A stretch of DNA of 7,553 nucleotides, from NCBI GenBank assembly GCA_041493205.1, contig JBGPYM010000155.1:1-7553 (forward strand). The letters run 5' to 3'. The translations under genes and the position numbers were made by a program. Source of the DNA: JBGPYM01 sp041493205. Its GTDB lineage: Bacteria > Bacteroidota > Ignavibacteria > UBA10030 > UBA6906. The notes beneath the pieces are model-generated. The model saw only the letters and a list, made by a program, of their open reading frames with translations. It was not told where the DNA came from and ran no database searches. Every line of letters begins with the position of its first letter. Within the stretch, counting starts at the first letter, position 1. Shown in pieces: positions 1 through 6,507 of the stretch.

Positions 1-3000
1 ATGTCGTTTGCCGCTGCCCGTCCCTGCGTTGCGTAGAGCATGTTCATTCCCGCCGTGACGTAGAGTTCGCTCACGATGGCCGACGCCCGTATGGGGAATC
101 GGACGAGTTCCTCGAATGCATCTTTCGCATCACCCGGTAGTCTTGTGTACATCGCTTCGGCTTGTTCCGCCATCGCCTTGAATTCACCAACCACCCTCTC
201 CGCCTCCTGATAGTTTATCAGGCTGTATGTCCGGGGTGTAAGCAGCTCCGGCTTCCTGCGGCCGTTGAATTGTGTGCAGCGCGAAAGGAGGTCCGCGATG
301 TCGCGTGCATGTTCAGTTCCGAATTCCCTTTCCGCCCAGAGTCGCGTGTACGCACGCGTGGACCTGTTCGACCAGCGCTTCGTGTTCCAGGCGAGGTCGA
401 GGAAGTACTCGGTGGGAAGCTCATATCCTTTGAAATGGCCGACGTTGACGATCCAGATCCGGTCGGCGCCGTACTCCTTCGCCATCGACATCTGGTCCCT
501 GATCTTCGGGAGCGGGCTGGTGTTGATCCACTGGTAGCTCCGTGGACTGCCATGGTAATCGAAGTGATAGTAGATTCCCGCGCCGCCGCGCCGCTTCCGC
601 TCCTGCGCGGTGGGGAGGCGCCGGATATTCCCCCAGTTGTCGTCCGGCCACAGGAGGGTCACGTCGTCGGGCACGCGCATCCCCGCATTGTAGAACTCCA
701 GCACCTCCTTGTAGAGGCACCAGGCCTGGGGCACACTGGCCGCATCGCGCTGAAATTCCTCGGCGAGGATCTTTCTCTGCACGCCGATGATGTTCTCGAG
801 AAGTGCCCTGTTGGCGTCCGGCCCTCCCGGAGCCATCGGCGTATCGTCCGCGCCCCGGAGTCCGATGGTCACGACGCTCTCGTACGATTTGTTGCGCCGT
901 ATGCCTGAGCGCCAGAAGTTCCCGAGCGTATCGGGGTACTTCGCATAATTCCAATTCCCGAGCGAGCGTCTGTACCGTCGGTCCCATTCCTTCTGCGCTC
1001 TCAGCATCGGCTCCTGGTGCGACGTCCCCATGACGATGCCGAATTCATCCGCGAGCCTCGGATTCTCGGGATCGTCCTCGTTGAACGCATTATCCCACAT
1101 CGCCGGCCAGAGGTAATTGGCCTTCAGCCGGAGAAGGACCTCGAAGATCCGTTCATAGAACAGATGCCCATAGTTTGCCACTCCCGCCGGTACGGGAGGA
1201 ATAGTCCGTTCAGGCGCCTCTCCGAACTTGGCACGCACCCACTTCGAAAGGGCCGGGAATTCGTCATTGAGGAATATCCCGCGGTAATGGACCGACGGCG
1301 GCCCGTCTGTATGCCTTCCGGGGAGAATGAAGACGCTTTCATGATGTTGCACGGGCACATCGGCCCACCAGTACCACGGCGAAACGCCGATGCGGGAGGA
1401 AATGCCGAACATCCCGTAGATCGTCCCACGCTTGTCGCTCCCCGCGATCACCAGCGCGCGATCTACGCCGGGGAACGGGCGCTCCACCACCTGCACGAGG
1501 GATGCCTCCCATGCTCCTGCAATCCCCCGGACGTCGAGTTTCTTTTCCTTCACCAGCCTGTCGATCTGCGGGTGCATCCCCAGGGTGCCGACGAGCACGA
1601 TTTCCTTCGCGGCCGGCATACGGTCTATCGCGAGATCCGGTCGCGCGCCTGTCACGGCAGCGATGTCGTTTTGAAAAATCTTCAGCACGCGGAGCACTCC
1701 CGGGAAATCCCGGCCGCTTGCACAGAGGGGGGCCGAAACTCCCCTTTCAGAAATCGGGAACCCCCCCAACTCTTTTCCAAATCGCACATACGATTCGCTG
1801 CCGGACGATGCCTCTGCGGAGAAACAATCGGGCACACTCCGCCCCGTGGGGGCGTAGATTTTGAAATTCCCGCTTACCTGGAGTATGCCGAGAAGATACA
1901 GCATCCCGTCGTAATACCGGTAGTGACCGGAGGGGACACGCGTGTTCCAGAGTTCCTCAACAAATTCCTTTCGGTGGGAGTTTGTGGATGCGAGTCCTGC
2001 CACGGCATTCATTGCAATAAGTCCGGAGCTGTGATCGTTCCCGAGCTTCTTCCCGTCGAGCGTGAACTGGTTTCCGTACGATCGAGATCCCTGGGAGTGA
2101 AAGAAGTCGAGCAGCCGGTTCGACTGGTCCACCTGCCACGGGTCTTTTCCGAACCAGAGCCAATCGATGGCACTGTTCATTGCGACGCGCCAGGCGTCGA
2201 ACCGGAAATCGGCATGGTCGCCTCTCCACCCGGCCACCGGCTCTCCGTCAAACGTCGAGTAGTCAGGGGACAATCCGGTCGTAGGATGGGCTGCGCCCCT
2301 CAGGAGCTGCCTGCTCGCTGAGGCGGCATCGCACCAGAATTGGTTATCGTGCGAGGCCCAGCGCGACCAGAGCTCGTAGTAATGCGGAAGTTGGTACGAC
2401 GGATCGGTAAAGCCGTCCCCGCGATCGGAAGGGACGAAGGCAACGAGTTTCTCATCAGCATTAAACATGTTGGTGACCCCGTCGTGATCCGGCTCCTCCT
2501 CCTTGTGAAGCATGGTGTGGAGGATCCGGTCCGCCTCGGATCTGTACGCATAGATCCCTTTCCCGTCCCCCCACCGCGCAGATGCAAAAAAAAGGGACAT
2601 GACGAACCACTCTTCGCCATCGGATGCGGCGGTGGAATCCAGTACCGTCCCGTCAGCTCTGCAATGCCAGGCAAAATACCCGCGATGCGGTCCGTTGCTG
2701 AACTGCATATGCGTTTTCGCCCATTTCCAGAGCCGGTCAAATTCCGCCTTCTTGTTGAGCTGGACCGCAATCATCATCCCGTACGACATGCCTTCCGTTC
2801 GGACATCGTTATTCGCCACGTCCATGATGTATGCCATGTCCGCCCCCGCGGGGTAGTAAACCCGCCCGGTCAGATCGTTCCCGTAGAAAAGCTGCCGGAA
2901 TGTGGAGTCGATTCGGGCCTTCACTGCCGGAGGGGGGATGCCGAGCAACCCGGTAAACAGATTGGGATAGACGCCTGTGCGCGAGGCGCCGGCGCCCGGG

Positions 3001-3089
3001 GTGGTGCGGTCTCCTCCGCTCGCGTCCGCGAAGAAGGCAAGGAAGCACGTAACAAGGAGCGCTCGGGAGGCGTACCCGGACAATAGCAT
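1..3089 (-). CDS. Fusion of GH8 reducing-end xylose-releasing exo-oligoxylanase (Rex) and GH115 alpha-glucuronidase (3' end outside window)
   Basis: One open frame of 1029 codons from ATG at 3089 to the left edge, no stop; my phase check agrees at both ends. Residues 1-23 form a signal peptide (ADA|S), which supports this start; no clear ribosome site precedes it, and an in-frame TGA lies just upstream within the GH10 gene end. Residues ~24-412 are a full-length GH8 Rex-type domain: DVRTEGMSYGMM (acid E99), SDGEEW (D157), FRFDAWR (base D298), NDHSSGL (H353), ending VSGNFKIY, where stand-alone Rex proteins end. After a linker of ~20 residues comes GH115: GFPISERGVSAPL, VIAGSDKRGTIYG (~548-559), GVSPWYWWADVPV, VHYRGIF (~601), NYLWPAMW (~658-665), MGTSHQEPM, LWPDDNWGNIRRLP (D816), YHFDYHG, YGADRIWIVNVG, then a helical segment to the edge. 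The expected C-terminal beta-sandwich lies outside. Predicted roles: GH115 removes (methyl)glucuronic acid from xylan, GH8 releases xylose from the reducing ends of oligomers. Whether a T9SS tail follows cannot be seen. Confidence 0.88.
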   Translation of the reverse strand, partial: MLLSGYASRALLVTCFLAFFADASGGDRTTPGAGASRTGVYPNLFTGLLGIPPPAVKARIDSTFRQLFYGNDLTGRVYYPAGADMAYIMDVANNDVRTEGMSYGMMIAVQLNKKAEFDRLWKWAKTHMQFSNGPHRGYFAWHCRADGTVLDSTAASDGEEWFVMSLFFASARWGDGKGIYAYRSEADRILHTMLHKEEEPDHDGVTNMFNADEKLVAFVPSDRGDGFTDPSYQLPHYYELWSRWASHDNQFWCDAASASRQLLRGAAHPTTGLSPDYSTFDGEPVAGWRGDHADFRFDAWRVAMNSAIDWLWFGKDPWQVDQSNRLLDFFHSQGSRSYGNQFTLDGKKLGNDHSSGLIAMNAVAGLASTNSHRKEFVEELWNTRVPSGHYRYYDGMLYLLGILQVSGNFKIYAPTGRSVPDCFSAEASSGSESYVRFGKELGGFPISERGVSAPLCASGRDFPGVLRVLKIFQNDIAAVTGARPDLAIDRMPAAKEIVLVGTLGMHPQIDRLVKEKKLDVRGIAGAWEASLVQVVERPFPGVDRALVIAGSDKRGTIYGMFGISSRIGVSPWYWWADVPVQHHESVFILPGRHTDGPPSVHYRGIFLNDEFPALSKWVRAKFGEAPERTIPPVPAGVANYGHLFYERIFEVLLRLKANYLWPAMWDNAFNEDDPENPRLADEFGIVMGTSHQEPMLRAQKEWDRRYRRSLGNWNYAKYPDTLGNFWRSGIRRNKSYESVVTIGLRGADDTPMAPGGPDANRALLENIIGVQRKILAEEFQRDAASVPQAWCLYKEVLEFYNAGMRVPDDVTLLWPDDNWGNIRRLPTAQERKRRGGAGIYYHFDYHGSPRSYQWINTSPLPKIRDQMSMAKEYGADRIWIVNVGHFKGYELPTEYFLDLAWNTKRWSNRSTRAYTRLWAEREFGTEHARDIADLLSRCTQFNGRRKPELLTPRTYSLINYQEAERVVGEFKAMAEQAEAMYTRLPGDAKDAFEELVRFPIRASAIVSELYVTAGMNMLYATQGRAAAND
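1794..1853 (-). other. Short linker joining the GH8 and GH115 modules
   Basis: Residues ~413-432 of the fusion (APTGRSVPDC..., rich in Ser, Ala and Gly) lie between the GH8 end (VSGNFKIY) and the GH115 start (SYVRFGKELGGFPISERG). No stop, ATG start or second signal peptide was seen here in the coding frame. The linker is short for a two-enzyme protein, which suggests the two modules are held close together. Confidence 0.7.
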
Positions 3090-3120
3090 GATCAGATTGG
3101 AATGATGTGGGTGGTGCGCG
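3090..3120 (-). other. 31-base gap between the second GH10 gene and the GH8-GH115 gene
   Basis: The gap holds no hairpin, no Shine-Dalgarno-like purine run and no recognisable Bacteroidota-type -33/-7 promoter. With both genes on the same strand, read-through from the GH10 gene is the simplest reading. Confidence 0.6.
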
Positions 3121-4647
3121 CTACTTCATCATGACGAGCTTCCTGGTCTCTGTGAATCCCCCAGCTTCGAGGCGGTAGAAGTAGACGCCGCTGGCGAGAC
3201 CGTTTCCGTGGAAGACCGCAACATACTCTCCGGCCGGGCGAATCCCGTCAAACAGCGTTGCCACTTCCTTTCCGAGCAGGTCATACACCCTGAGCGTGAT
3301 GCGGCTCCGTTCCGGCACGGCGTACGCAATCTGCGTCGAAGGGTTGAATGGGTTGGGAAAGTTCTGGGAGAGCCTGAAAGCCGATGGCAACTGTTGGGCG
3401 ACGTCCACGCCCACGATCTGGTCGCCGGTCGTGAAACTCTTTGTAGAGGTGTACGGACTTACCCCGCTGTCATTTGATGCGTTCGCCCGCCAGTAGAACG
3501 TCGTGAGCGGATCGAGCGGATTCACACGCAGGAGCGTATCGGCCACTGTGGAGTCAACGAGCACCGTCAGGAACCTGCTGTCCGACGCCACCTGGAGGCG
3601 ATAGGAGGCTGCAAGAGGAGAGGGGTGCCATCGGAGCACCGCGTTGCGCGGCTCGCCGGTAGTTCCGATCGGGGACACAAGGAGCGGTTGCACCGGCGTG
3701 GCAAGATATTTTCGCAGCCATCGCAATGCCGGCCTCTCCGACAGGTTTGTGTTCTGCACGTAGGTGTACGGCCTCCAGACTTCGTTCTGCCAGTAACCCC
3801 AGAGGGTGATACCGTACACACCGGGGTGTCCGTACAGAACCGGAAAGATCGTCTGATACCTTTGCAGCTGGACGGAATCGGACTGCTGATTGATGTCAAG
3901 TTCGGTGATATAAACGGGAAGACCGGTTGCGGCAAGGTTGTCCAGGTTGGTCTGCAATGTGAGCGTGGACGCGCCGCCGTCGATTTCAAAATAGTGCCCC
4001 TGAACGCCGATGCCGTCGATCAGTCCCCTCGTCTTGAGCAGATTGACGACCTGCAGGAAGCTGGCATTGGCGCTATTGTCATTGATCACGCTGTACTCAT
4101 TGAGATGAAGTTTTGTCGCGGAAGAGAGCCAGCGCCGCGCGAGCTGAAATGCCTTGATAACCCAATCCCATCCCGTGACACCGTCTCCTCCGAGCGCGTT
4201 CTTATATGACGGCGGGGCGTGGAGCGGCTCGTTGACAACGTCGCAGAAGCGCGCCAGCGGGTACCTGCTTCCCACTTCATGTATCCAGTTCTCGATCTCC
4301 TGGTACTGGCTCGCCGAATCGAGGCCCGTCATAAATCCCGGCTGCTGCTGCCCCCAGATCAGATTGTGATGCTTGTAGGGGAGGCTGTGAGCGATGGCGT
4401 AATTGTAGGTATTGTCGAGGTCGGTCCAATTGTATACGCCCGGACTGCTTTCTACGCTCCCCCATTTGCCGGCATTCTCGGCCGTCACCTGGTTCCAGTA
4501 GCTCAGGAAGTCGGGCCGGACCGCAAAACTGGTCCGGATGATATTCCCGACGAATTTCTTCTGTCCCTGTGCAAGCGGCTGTGCAGCGGAGAGCGAGTGC
4601 AGCAATATCAGTGCTGCGAAGAGGATGGTAGCAGTCTTTCGTTTCAT
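3121..4647 (-). CDS. GH10 endo-1,4-beta-xylanase with FN3-like and T9SS sorting domains
   Basis: Complete secreted xylanase, 508 residues from the ATG at 4647. An in-frame GTG at 4656 would add MTT. ATG is preferred because the signal peptide then starts MKRK with its hydrophobic core immediately after, although a GAGG lies about 12 bases upstream, so the choice is not certain. Signal peptide ~1-22 (LSAA|Q). GH10 barrel ~30-317 with VTAENAGKWG, HNLIWGQQQPGF, DVVNEP (acid/base E140), LNEYS, DGIGVQGHY, YITELDI (nucleophile E249) and GITLWGYW. Both catalytic Glu are present. Residues ~320-408 form a fibronectin type III-like domain (LLVSPIG...AVLRWHPSP, TFYWRANASNDSG). Residues ~428-508 are a T9SS type A sorting domain (NFPNPFNP to KLVMMK). 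It sits 54 bases after the beta-helix gene and 31 bases before the GH8-GH115 gene, consistent with one operon. It differs from the first GH10 in its accessory domain, so the pair is not a simple recent duplication. Confidence 0.93.
   Translation of the reverse strand: MKRKTATILFAALILLHSLSAAQPLAQGQKKFVGNIIRTSFAVRPDFLSYWNQVTAENAGKWGSVESSPGVYNWTDLDNTYNYAIAHSLPYKHHNLIWGQQQPGFMTGLDSASQYQEIENWIHEVGSRYPLARFCDVVNEPLHAPPSYKNALGGDGVTGWDWVIKAFQLARRWLSSATKLHLNEYSVINDNSANASFLQVVNLLKTRGLIDGIGVQGHYFEIDGGASTLTLQTNLDNLAATGLPVYITELDINQQSDSVQLQRYQTIFPVLYGHPGVYGITLWGYWQNEVWRPYTYVQNTNLSERPALRWLRKYLATPVQPLLVSPIGTTGEPRNAVLRWHPSPLAASYRLQVASDSRFLTVLVDSTVADTLLRVNPLDPLTTFYWRANASNDSGVSPYTSTKSFTTGDQIVGVDVAQQLPSAFRLSQNFPNPFNPSTQIAYAVPERSRITLRVYDLLGKEVATLFDGIRPAGEYVAVFHGNGLASGVYFYRLEAGGFTETRKLVMMK
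3124..3366 (-). other. T9SS type A C-terminal sorting domain (coding segment)
   Basis: The last 81 codons of the second GH10 gene: QNFPNPFNPSTQIAYAVPE, ITLRVYDLLGKEVATLFDG, GLASGVYFYRLEAGGF, ETRKLVMMK. It is homologous to the tail at 6507-6752 with the same order of blocks, so both enzymes probably use the same secretion route. Confidence 0.92.
3424..3690 (-). other. Fibronectin type III-like domain within the second GH10 protein
   Basis: About 89 codons between the GH10 barrel and the sorting tail. The strand pattern LLVSPIG, AVLRWHPSPLAASYRLQVASD, a middle strand TVLVDSTV, and TFYWRANASNDSGVSPYTSTKSF is the usual FN3 layout often seen before T9SS tails. It is probably a spacer; no carbohydrate-binding signature was recognised. 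Confidence 0.75.
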
Positions 4648-4663
4648 GGTAGTCACTTACCTC

Positions 4664-4693
4664 GTGGGACGGGCGTCCCGCCCGTCGCTTTTT
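4664..4693. repeat. GC-rich palindromic hairpin, REP-like intergenic element
   Basis: It lies in the gap between the beta-helix gene and the second GH10 gene. On the plus strand GACGGGCG (4668-4675), TCC, CGCCCGTC (4679-4686) is a perfect 8-bp stem with a 3-base loop. An overlapping alternative palindrome GGGACG-GG-CGTCCC spans 4666-4679. Five T's follow at 4689-4693 on the plus strand, so it has terminator form only in the direction opposite to the genes; on the gene strand the stem is preceded by A's. The GTGGGACGGGCGTCCCGCCCGTC motif resembles palindromes dispersed between genes in many environmental bacterial genomes. It may stabilise or segment the mRNA. A terminator acting on antisense transcription is an alternative. 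Confidence 0.65.
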
Positions 4694-4701
4694 GACTCTC
4701 T

Positions 4702-6507
4702 CTATGGCTCAGGGGGGTATGCGCCCACCTGCCGATTTTTCAACTTCTCTCGTGACCCCGGGAATTCTTTCACCAGCCGGAATCTCTTCAATTCCATGCT
4801 CTGGAACAATGGCCCGTCGTAGCCGGTATATGAGTCACCATGACCTGAAAACTCCGGATACGCTTTCTGCAGGGCCTCGACCGATTCAAACCCCACCTGA
4901 CACTTTTCCCCGGGTGCCGGACTCCAGAGGATCAGCGGAGGTGTTTGCTGCGACTTCTGTCGCACGAAGACGTTGTGATCGACATCTTTCAGCATCGCCT
5001 TTGGGAGCCTTGCACAAAGGTCTGCTGGCTGCCAGGCGAAGAGCAAGGGGCGCATGAAGTCCTTGTCGCCGGCGAGCAAGTTGTCGGCGATGGTGTGCCC
5101 GTCCCGCCTTTCAATATCCGGTCCTGTGCTCGCGTGCCAGCCGAAATGGTCGCCTGCCGCGACCCGCCCGTTCCGCCCGATGCATGCGGTGCTGTTGACG
5201 AACGTGTTCCGAAGAATCTGCACGTCCGAGCTGTTGAGAACCATGAGCCCGTGGTCGCAGTTGACAAAGACATTCCCCGTGCAGACGGCTCCTTTCGAAA
5301 TTTCAAAGAAGAACCCGTTGTCGCTCGGCCAGAGCTGGTTCGTCGGAAGGGGTGTGCCGGTGCTGCCGACGTCCTCGATCCAGTTGTTCACGAACACGCC
5401 GTCCACGTTCCCGACGTCGTACCAGATGCCGTTGGAAGAGGGGAGGTCGGTGACCAGGTTGTCCCGGCAGGTCGCCCGGTAGCACTGGTTGAAGATCTTG
5501 ACGGCCGCGGGGTAATACCCCGTGATCCGTTCAATGTTGTTGCGGGTGAACACGTTTCGCTCCAGCAGGATATCGTTCGAGCCGATGACGTACACTCCTT
5601 CCGTGCTCGTGTCACTTATCCTGCATCGCCGCATGACAAACCGGTCCCCCCGGAAATACCCTGCCACGCGGGAACAGAACGAAATCGTGCAATCCTCAAT
5701 CGTCGTTCCGACGACGTCCTTGCCGTGCTGCGACTCGGGCGAAGGTCCTTCGGGGTCTTTCCCCTCGATTTCGATGGCCCTGTAGGCGTACTGCGTCAGC
5801 GTAACGCCCCTGAGCGTGAATCCTCTCTTGTCTGATTTCATCCCGTTGCAGTCGCCTGTCGTTCTCAGGAGCCCGACGTCGTACGAGGTGATTTCGACGA
5901 GCCTGGCCGCGGGATCTACGCCGATATAAACGACGCCGGCGTCATAGTCGATGCAGTACGAGTTTTCGTTGACATCACCTTCCCAACCGACGGCCTGGAG
6001 AAACTTGCCGTCGATAAACACCATGTCGTTGTTGAAACGGTACGGGGGAGTCTTCTTTCCTTCCCTGTTTCGCCTCCACCAGTCTGCGGGTTTGGCGGGG
6101 AAGAGGCGGGTCCACTTGGTAGACCAGAGACCGTTCCCGAGGTTTTCCCATGTTGATGCCACCGCGGACCCCTTCAGGACCGGCTGTTCATCCTTGTACG
6201 GTTGGATCGTGATCCCCTGGTTGAACTTCAGGTTGCCTGTCCGGTATGCGCCGCCCCGCATGACGATCACGTCTCCCGTGCGTGCGCGTGCGATCGCCGA
6301 TGCGATGGTCGTCGGTTTCGCAATCGATGCGCCTGAGGCGGCAGAATCTCCGTCGACCGCCACGTAGGTGACGGCACCCGCGCCTTCCGGAATTGCGTAC
6401 GTCCGGCGCAGCGGTCCGTAGGGCCCCCCGGAAGGCTGCGCTGAAGCAAGTCCGGCAAGCGCTGCGGACATAAGGACGGTGGTGAGAACGAAAGGCTTCA
6501 CGGTCAT
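4702..6507 (-). CDS. Secreted right-handed beta-helix protein, GH120 beta-xylosidase-like
   Basis: 601-residue exported protein, probably acting on xylo-oligosaccharides. Residues 1-23 form a signal peptide (hydrophobic run, then ASA|Q). Residues ~46-115 begin a parallel beta-helix (TYVAVDGD...SAIARARTGDVIVMRGG). Residues ~118-210 look like an inserted beta-sandwich (TWENLGNGLWSTKW, FIDGKFLQAV, VYIGVDPAARLVEIT), and helix repeats resume at ~228-480. This helix/inserted sandwich/helix order is that of GH120 xylosidases such as XylC of Thermoanaerobacterium. Candidate catalytic residues are D364 in NGIWYD and E402 in GFFFE. Without an apparent insert of about 15 residues (GSTGTPLPTNQLWPS), their spacing is 23, which agrees with my recollection of Asp382/Glu405 in XylC. 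No T9SS tail is seen, so a periplasmic location is possible, unlike the flanking GH10 enzymes. It could instead be another beta-helix carbohydrate enzyme (lyase or uncharacterised). The fold is firm; the GH120 link is moderate. Confidence 0.8.
   Translation of the reverse strand: MTVKPFVLTTVLMSAALAGLASAQPSGGPYGPLRRTYAIPEGAGAVTYVAVDGDSAASGASIAKPTTIASAIARARTGDVIVMRGGAYRTGNLKFNQGITIQPYKDEQPVLKGSAVASTWENLGNGLWSTKWTRLFPAKPADWWRRNREGKKTPPYRFNNDMVFIDGKFLQAVGWEGDVNENSYCIDYDAGVVYIGVDPAARLVEITSYDVGLLRTTGDCNGMKSDKRGFTLRGVTLTQYAYRAIEIEGKDPEGPSPESQHGKDVVGTTIEDCTISFCSRVAGYFRGDRFVMRRCRISDTSTEGVYVIGSNDILLERNVFTRNNIERITGYYPAAVKIFNQCYRATCRDNLVTDLPSSNGIWYDVGNVDGVFVNNWIEDVGSTGTPLPTNQLWPSDNGFFFEISKGAVCTGNVFVNCDHGLMVLNSSDVQILRNTFVNSTACIGRNGRVAAGDHFGWHASTGPDIERRDGHTIADNLLAGDKDFMRPLLFAWQPADLCARLPKAMLKDVDHNVFVRQKSQQTPPLILWSPAPGEKCQVGFESVEALQKAYPEFSGHGDSYTGYDGPLFQSMELKRFRLVKEFPGSREKLKNRQVGAYPPEP
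6504..6507 (-). promoter_or_regulatory. ATGA stop/start overlap (likely translational coupling)
   Basis: On the minus strand the four bases ATGA hold both the ATG of the beta-helix gene and the TGA of the upstream GH10 gene. There is only a weak GGTG about ten bases before the ATG, so re-initiation by terminating ribosomes is the likely way translation starts here. This also fixes the beta-helix gene start and supports co-transcription. Confidence 0.85.

Noticed and set aside
421..987. Minus-strand ORF of 188 codons, and others at 1124-1429, 1957-2229 and 2300-2770
   Set aside because: These are out-of-frame readings on the same strand as the GH8-GH115 gene, with low-complexity Arg-rich products.
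1720..1770. Possible frameshift at the G and C runs near the start of the GH115 module
   Set aside because: The residues on both sides and between the runs (RFGKELGGFPISERGVSAPL) fit a GH115 N-terminus in one frame, and the codon phase is the same at both ends of the gene.
1017..2321. Long plus-strand ORF (434 codons), and similar long plus-strand ORFs at 2340-3086 and 162-908
   Set aside because: They lie opposite the GH8-GH115 gene, whose minus-strand translation carries conserved family motifs throughout. The plus-strand products show no recognisable domain and reflect GC-biased codon positions.
3000..3089. Lipoprotein signal on the GH8-GH115 protein (Cys at residue 15)
   Set aside because: The sequence before the Cys is L-V-T, without the small residue usually required, and the hydrophobic core continues past it; a normal cleavage site ADA|S follows.
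4664..4693. Intrinsic terminator for the operon
   Set aside because: The T-run follows the stem only on the plus strand; in the direction of the genes there is no T-run, and a same-strand gene starts within about 20 bases.
4945..5835. Plus-strand ORF of 296 codons
   Set aside because: It is antisense to the beta-helix gene, which has a signal peptide and repeat pattern in its own frame; the plus-strand product shows no motif.
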